The notes beneath the pieces were generated by a model that did not search any database, was not told the DNA's origin, and saw only the letters and a list, made by a program, of their open reading frames with translations. Below, one piece after another: positions 58,011-64,000 of a stretch of 64,000 bases of DNA. The position numbers and the translations under genes were made by a program. Within the stretch, counting starts at the first letter, position 1, and each line of letters starts with the position of its first letter. Source of the DNA: Cercis canadensis (Eukaryota > Streptophyta > Magnoliopsida > Fabales > Fabaceae); contig QAOA01008661.1 in the NCBI GenBank assembly GCA_003255065.1, positions 186,001-250,000 of the forward strand, written 5' to 3'.

Positions 58011-61000
58011 GGATAAGATCAAGTCCATTAATGGCTGCTTCTGCTATTGAAGTTGTTGCAATGGAAGCTAGTAAAGAATGATGGAGAGAGGATCATAGTG
58101 TGAAGGAATTTGATCTCAAAAGGGCCTTGTCCCTTTCTTTTCTTTTCTCTTTTAGCTGTCAATGCAGTGGGAAACAACCTGAAGAATGGAAAAGTTGGAA
58201 ATAAATCTTTTTTTTTTGGTTGTAAAATTTAATTTTCTTGTCAATGAATAGGGGATACAAGTAACCAAAGTTAGGCAAGCTCTGTGTACGCATGCTCACT
58301 CCTTGTTTTTGATGAAGTCCCATGCTCACTTTATATCAGCAATTCACCACTTGCAACTCTTGCTAAAAATTTATTAAACATTTAATCCTTCTTCCCCCTC
58401 AATCCTCTCCCCACAAGATGAAATAACTACACTTAAATGTTAACTCTCTAATAAGGTTCAATATTTCTATATTAAAACCAACTGTTGTAAGATGCTTAGT
58501 TAAGTAGAACATATCTCCTGTCCACGTTTAACTCTAGGGGAACAGAGGTACCTGCTTTGGAAATGGGAAATTTCTTTAAATTAAATTTTGGAGTTCTCAA
58601 TCTTATAGTTATTTTTCTCAGCTACACACAAACGAAATCCTTAGATTTATGTCTTCAGTAAATATAGAAAATGGTAAGTTCTGCTAATTTCTAACCTACT
58701 CACAGATACCAGCAAAAATTCATGCAACCATTTTAATCACATAAAACCAAAGGAGCAAAACAAATTTCACACTAATCCCAAAAAGTGTGAGTGAGTAGGA
58801 GATAGGAGGTAAAGAGGTTTCGCTATATAAATTAAATCATTCATTTAGCGATCCAATTAGAATATTGGTCTTTTTCTGATCTTTTTTACTCATAAATCTA
58901 ATTTTTCAATAAAGCGAAGACAAAATTAACTACTGCCCCATAAATTCAGATAAAGGCTATGTCATCCTGGTTGATTAGGTAGGATACTCTCAATCTTTAA
59001 TCTTTATATTTGTAGCAATGAATCTAAAATCTTGAAAAAGGTATTAATCATTAATAAGGACAAAGGGTTGATGAGTGTTTGGAAGAGTCCAGACAAGTTT
59101 CCATTTGTTATGATAGGTCTAGTTATAGTTTTGGAATTCAACTCAAAATTAAGCCTTTTAATCTGCATCCTAAAAGAGACAAGATGATAAAGAGGGTTAT
59201 GGGTGATGGGCAGTGAAGATAGTGTACAAAGATGAGGAGGAAATGCCAATGTTCATGTTGGAATATTTCATATGCATCTCTTTAACTCTTTTTTAAGCTC
59301 AGGAGATCCTGCCTGAGATCTTCCTGACCCAAAGGAACATGCCCCATTTTGTTTAGTATGTCAACTTTATCTCATTTGGAAGTATCCTCATTTTTTAAAA
59401 TATCAAATATAATATCTTTGTTTATTTAGGTTTGCTCCCTCCAACTCTGTCTGCTTGGAAGCTGTCATAGGACTTGATGTCATACACAATTATGAGTGCT
59501 CTTTTGATTACTTTATTCCTTTACTCATTCTCATTCAGTTCCTGTTCATATAAAAAATCTGGTATATGAGGCCAGAAAGGTTGAAAAAGCTATAGTAAAG
59601 GAGATAGTCATTGAGAATTTAGGATGTCAAAATTCTAATCTCTACCCACATGTTCTTTTCTGATATATAATTGAAGTTCAGTGATGGGAGATCATAAAAA
59701 AAGCAAAAAATAATAGAGGAAGCTAAGCTAAAGACAATCAAGCACATAAACTTGTAGAGAGAGAAAATAAAATTTTAAACGTGATAATAGTCATTGCCTA
59801 GCTAGCTGCATTCTATCAAATTGGATAAGAATCCAAAAGGGTATGGGAAAACATTTTCTGCCCTTCCAACCACCGCCCAAACCAAAACCCTTCAATCCTT
59901 TGTAACAGAGAAGGGTAAGGAAGGGCTTCGTTGTTTCCAAACACGTGTCTAATATCTGATCTTCTATTTCTGTGACCATTGCCAATTTAGTTTGGATGTT
60001 CCCATTTCTTAGGACAACTCTTTCTGCAGCTCTGCGAGTTGCTTGCCAAGGACATGAATGTGGTACAAACTACAAAACGATGACTAGTTTGTACTTTCGA
60101 ATACAATACCAAATCTAATTCTAGCTAAGCTAACACAATGCTTAATGGTTAAAACACAATGCCGCAAAATTCTAGCAAATTTTTTATTTTATGCTCTTGT
60201 CTTGCCTGGTATTATATGCATAAATTAATATCATTGAGAAGAATTCTATGGAAAAGCCACAGTTCTTCAAGTAGCAATCTATTCTCAATTATTTATGGCA
60301 ATTCATATAAATAATGTCCTTGGAGGGAGGGTGTGACTCCATGTTGGACCACAACTATTGAAAACTCAGAATTTTCTCTTGTTGAAAAATCTAAAATGCC
60401 ATGATGGAGCAGTCACCCATTGAGCTTATGCCAGTGAGACCTAGGCAAAATTAGGAGAAGGTAAGCACAAGAAGCTGATCATGGATTATGATAATGACCC
60501 TTCAGCTTTATTCACAAAGGAATATTAGTTAGTTACTTTTAAGTGAAGGCATTTTACTTTAGAAGAAACTCAATGCTTCCACTGTTGAGGCGTAGACTTC
60601 ACATGTAAGTTACAGGACTCCCCCTTCTGATCTTCCAAGCATTTGATAAGTGAAAGAGTTGACGCTCACGCTATGTAATACTATACCTAATTAAAATGAC
60701 TGGTCATGTGGCTTTATAGAGTTGATATGGTAAATACAAACAAAGCCTTGAAGAGATACGGTTTGTTAAGAGGTTAGAGGAAAAATGTATGTTGATGTGG
60801 ACCCTTTTGAAACAGCACAGGCAATTCAACTCTTAAAACAGAATTTCTGAGTTGCGTTGATCCCCAAAACACAAGAGGGACTCTGCCAAACTGATCCAGC
60901 GTCATGGGCAAATAAAGAAGGATACAAGTGCACATAATGGGAAGAATGGTGGCTATATGCAAGTCACACAATGACAGCAAGTGTGTACATTAAAGTCTGA

Positions 61001-61606
61001 CAGTATAAACTATAAAGCAGTTTCCAAAGTCCAAACCATGAGTTGGGTCATGTGAACAAGGAAATCACCAAAAAGGGTTATGAGATTTTATTTTAGATCC
61101 CCCAATTATGTGCTAAGAATGCACACGGTGAACCCAAAAGTAATGTTTGGCCACACTACCAAATCTTTTAGTACAAAAGTTACTTAGATCTTTGATGTTC
61201 TGAAGAGATGACTTTTAGGCCTCTGCCTCCCAACTTGCCCCTTTAACAAGTCATTGTAGTCTAGTCAAATCAGTTTGTTTATGCAGGAAATCAACAAAGA
61301 TAAGAAAGAAACTACCTGCATATGCCAAAAAAGAAGAAACCCAGAAATATTGGAGCCAAGTTTAGATTTTTGGGTTCAATTTACTATTCAATAATGTGAT
61401 GCCAACTAATGTCAAATTAAAGTCAATAACTTAACATGGTTGTGCTTGGTCGAAGTCAAGGATACAAGAAATTACAATCTAATGGGCTATGTGGGTCCAA
61501 ATCCAATCTACAATTTTTTAAGGTTGAGTCTACAAAATCAAATTCAATGGCACCAAAGCACTAGTTAGATGACTGGCAATTAGCAATTTTGAAAGGCAAC
61601 TTCATT
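58011..61606. other. Intergenic DNA between SOFL and the PsaN-like gene
   Basis: It contains the SOFL 3' untranslated region (to perhaps 58250). The remaining 3.3 kb shows no family-like coding region, no RNA gene and no recognisable mobile element. Open frames at 59004-59249, 59791-59985 and 60774-60980 were examined and not accepted. Confidence 0.45.
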
Positions 61607-62389
61607 TCACTTGTTACGTTGAAGCCAATCAAGGATACCCTTTTCTGTGTCCGAAAGCTGCCCTTTTTTCCCCTCCAGAGATCCTTCCATCAATTCAAAG
61701 TAATCCTTGTAGTTACGCTTGTAATAACTATCCAGCCTCTGCAAGTCAAAAAATGAAACATAACATGCAACAGAGATGTTGAATCAATGGGATTATTCCA
61801 AAAAAAGAAAAAAGAAAAAGGTACTGTGCTAGAGAGTTAGGGTAAATAGTTCTGGGTCTCGTATGGTGCCATCCAGAATCCAATTTCATTACATTATAAT
61901 TCCCATTGCATTATTTAAACGCACACCCTCCTAGAAGTGAGGAATTTAGCTGGTGACTAGTTTACCTCTTTGTCATTTTTTGCCTTGTTTTCCTCTGATT
62001 TCTTCCGATATTCTGATAAAAATTTCATTGTAATGTCTAAATTAGCAAGACCAGTACAACTTGTTAAGAGTTAAAGCACATTGGCAACTACAAGTGTCAT
62101 AGTCCAAAATTTTAAAAATTTTCAGAAAAGAAAAACTGAAGAGAGTGATGGTGTTACTTTGAAGAAGCTCGGTCCTAGAGTCAGGTACTTGAGAGGTGGC
62201 AATGACTAAGGATAAAAGGAGCCCTCTCCTTCCCACGTTTGTGCTGCATGTTGATGTGGGTCTACTTGGAATTGCTTCTTTTCCTTTTCCTTGTCTTCTA
62301 TGAACTGCCGGCAAATTGCATGAAACATACCTGTTTACTGTAACAGTCAGTGCCATCAATATGCTCTGCCCTATTGAACTCATCACCAT
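61607..62389 (-). CDS. Small PsaN-like protein, predicted thylakoid lumen
   Basis: Three exons in transcript order, 62158-62389, 61966-62012 and 61607-61738, join in frame to 136 residues with GT-AG introns. The N-terminal part (MVMSSIGQSILMALTVTVNR) is Ser/Thr-rich like a chloroplast transit peptide and is followed by GRRGLLLSLVIATSQV, a twin-arginine type thylakoid-lumen signal. The mature part reads ELLQKYRKKSEENKAKNDKE, RLDSYYKRNYKDYF, then EKGILDWLQRNK. The block YxKKSxxNKxxNDKxRL resembles the mature N-terminus of photosystem I subunit N (YLEKSKTNKELNDKKRL in Arabidopsis, as I recall). The cysteine-rich C-terminal half of PsaN is absent, so this is a PsaN-related short protein rather than PsaN itself. 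The function is unknown to me. Confidence 0.8.
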
Positions 62390-63319
62390 ATACTTTTCAT
62401 TACTCTCTTTTCTCTCGTTCTATTACAGCCACCAATTATCCTGAATGGATAAAGAAGATGAGGTAGCACTTGTGGTCATCCCTGTACTGTATAGGAGAAG
62501 AAAAAGAAAAAGATAAAAAAGAAAAAAAAAAAAGCCTTTTTTATTTTATTTCCATTTCTTTTTTAAAGTTGTGAAATGGAAAGAAATTAGGAAAAGTTAA
62601 CTCTTTGATTTGCTACTCTTTTTCTTTTTTCAAACGAGAAAAACTTTCTTCGTTCAATAAATCCACCATTTCACTAACTCATTTTATGGGCGAATAGAAC
62701 GGACAAGATTTTGCTTACAAAGCAGATGGAGTCATGCCTTCCCATTCTAACACCCAGCATGGTGAACAAGTCCTTAGTCTTTAGATCCAGGTTAAACGCT
62801 GCCCATCAATTGTGACAAATTTGAAATGCTTGATGTCGTTTTCGTCTAGAGTATTATAGCGAAGTCAAATGGACCTAAGAGTGGAACTCGAATAGCAATA
62901 ATGGCAAGAAAAGCCAATATGCACTTCGGGTAGGCTGTTTTCTTTTAAGTCCTTAAAGTTCAAGGGCTTCCTTAGCGTTTGTGCCAAGGTTTCACTAGTT
63001 TAAAGCTATTCTGATCCTTGCTGACATAAACATACACATCGCAAAGCCCCCACCTTTGATTAACCACGATGGTATAAAAAAATCAATGTTTCTCTCCACA
63101 ACCCTCAATCTGAAACATTGCAATCACAACAAGTGTAACATAAAATCAATGTTTCTCTCCAAAAGAATTATGTGCACTATGAACATTAAAGTACTATATT
63201 TAAGGGTGATATGTGTATACAAGGCAAACCCTGCATGGTAAGAGTCTTTTTAAGAACTTCCAGCACATTGATGGAAGATTAAGTAAAAAGAGTTACAGGA
63301 AATCGAGTTGGGTGCCCAG
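62390..63319. other. Region between the PsaN-like gene and MRS2
   Basis: It holds the PsaN-like promoter (near 62390-62600) and the MRS2 3' untranslated region (from 63319 leftwards). No further gene is supported. Confidence 0.45.
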
Positions 63320-63607
63320 CTACTCCAGCAAGCGTTTGTGCTTACACCAGGCAATAGCAAACACATACAAGAATACACTCCCAGCAGTGCCGCCACCAAC
63401 TGTCCAAAGGAACTCGTGCATGCCTGATTTTCCTTCTTCAAATAGGTCAATATGAATATTCATGCCAAAAATTCCAGCCACGACCACAAAGGCACTCACT
63501 ACCAAGGTTGCTGTAGTCAACATGACTCCCATTTGCAGGAGATGATTCTGTTTGTCATCCAGCATAATGTTGATGTAGTCCTCTGTGTCATCTACATACT
63601 CCCTCAG
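63320..63607 (-). CDS. MRS2: MRS2/MGT magnesium transporter, last exon (partial gene)
   Basis: The final coding exon encodes 95 residues and a stop. It starts LREYVDDTEDYINIMLDD, continues with the first transmembrane helix (TATLVVSAFVVVAGIF), the invariant GMN motif of CorA/MRS2 magnesium channels (FGMNIHIDLF), a second transmembrane helix (GGGTAGSVFLYVFAIAWC) and the terminus KHKRLLE. The proposed splice acceptor just before 63607 is AAG. MRS2 proteins form pentameric Mg2+ channels; the subcellular membrane depends on the member. The ending KHKRLLE resembles the MRS2-3 class. The upstream exons are not recognisable in 63608-64000 and must lie beyond the window. Confidence 0.93.
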   Translation of the reverse strand: MREYVDDTEDYINIMLDDKQNHLLQMGVMLTTATLVVSAFVVVAGIFGMNIHIDLFEEGKSGMHEFLWTVGGGTAGSVFLYVFAIAWCKHKRLLE

Positions 63608-64000
63608 CTTCAAAGGGACAACCAACAAAAGAAGTAAGTACTAGCAATAGAGAAGTCAATTTCATCCTTCAATTAAATGTTAAATTTTATCATGTCACAA
63701 ACTATTATTGAAGTTAACTGTATGAGTTCTAAAACATTTGTTTATGATCGTTTACTTCGCCACATTCAAGACTCTCCTAGCTCCCTTAGATATGCTGCAT
63801 CATTACTGGCCAAATTCCCCAGGTAACTTATCATAATCTAATAAAAAACCAGAAATAAATTAATACAAAGAACTCCAGGATTTGAAGATTGGAGGCAAGA
63901 ACACCTCTTCACTTCCATCTGCTTGTGTATTTGCAAGCAATAGTACTAGACCCTCAAAAATGTATTCATTTGGCTAATTAACAAGATACTATGAAGTATT
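63608..64000 (-). other. Presumed MRS2 intron
   Basis: AT-rich sequence upstream of the last MRS2 exon. I could not find a conserved MRS2 exon here, so it is most likely intron running out of the window. Confidence 0.5.

Noticed and set aside
59791-59985. 64-codon frame on the minus strand
   Set aside because: No homology I recognise, no splice structure, and other short frames of similar size are common in this intergenic DNA.

Overview
The window is nuclear DNA from a flowering plant, most likely a eudicot. Genes are split by many short AT-rich introns, the intergenic DNA is AT-rich and full of small transposon remnants, and the protein families are plant-specific (WLIM LIM protein, SMH/TRB telomere-binding factor, SOFL protein, D-type cyclin, PsaN-like protein). 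The species cannot be fixed from sequence alone. All exon structures below were deduced by hand from conserved protein sequence plus splice-site signals, and all listed exons join in frame.

Layout, left to right: an ARL8 small GTPase gene (+, 754-4269); two tRNA-Pro(UGG) genes (-, 5044-5115 and 5474-5545); a WLIM1-type LIM gene (+, 7609-8820) convergent with a 17-exon coiled-coil gene of unknown function (-, 9903-16460); a telomere-repeat-binding TRB gene (-, 19376-24118) with a 0.9 kb transposon in an intron; a CYSTM stress-peptide gene (-, 28119-29046); a transposon-rich stretch (31.7-35.1 kb); a 14-exon nucleobase-ascorbate transporter (+, 36877-41543); a D1-type cyclin (+, 44782-46505); a broken 2-oxoglutarate dioxygenase (-, 49877-51240); more repeats including two SINEs; a SOFL gene (+, 57114-58010); a small PsaN-like predicted thylakoid-lumen protein (-, 61607-62389); and the last exon of an MRS2 magnesium transporter (-, 63320-63607). 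The genes do not form an operon or a pathway cluster; their neighbourhood is ordinary plant synteny.

The most informative observations concern the DNA between and within genes. There is a 5'-truncated LINE with a 15-bp target-site duplication, itself split by a Mutator-like inverted-repeat element. There are two nearly fully palindromic elements with 9-bp target-site duplications, and a second member of the element that split the LINE. Two tRNA-derived SINEs and an AT-rich dispersed repeat family with at least four copies are also present.

Several single-N positions (452, 6455, 45472) sit exactly between near-identical direct copies. They look like unmerged contig or haplotype overlaps rather than real duplications, and one of them falsely duplicates the start of cyclin exon 3. 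Nothing in the window looks like an undescribed multi-gene system. The strongest leads are the transposon nest, the palindromic elements as possible hairpin RNA sources, the dioxygenase lesion and the PsaN-like protein.
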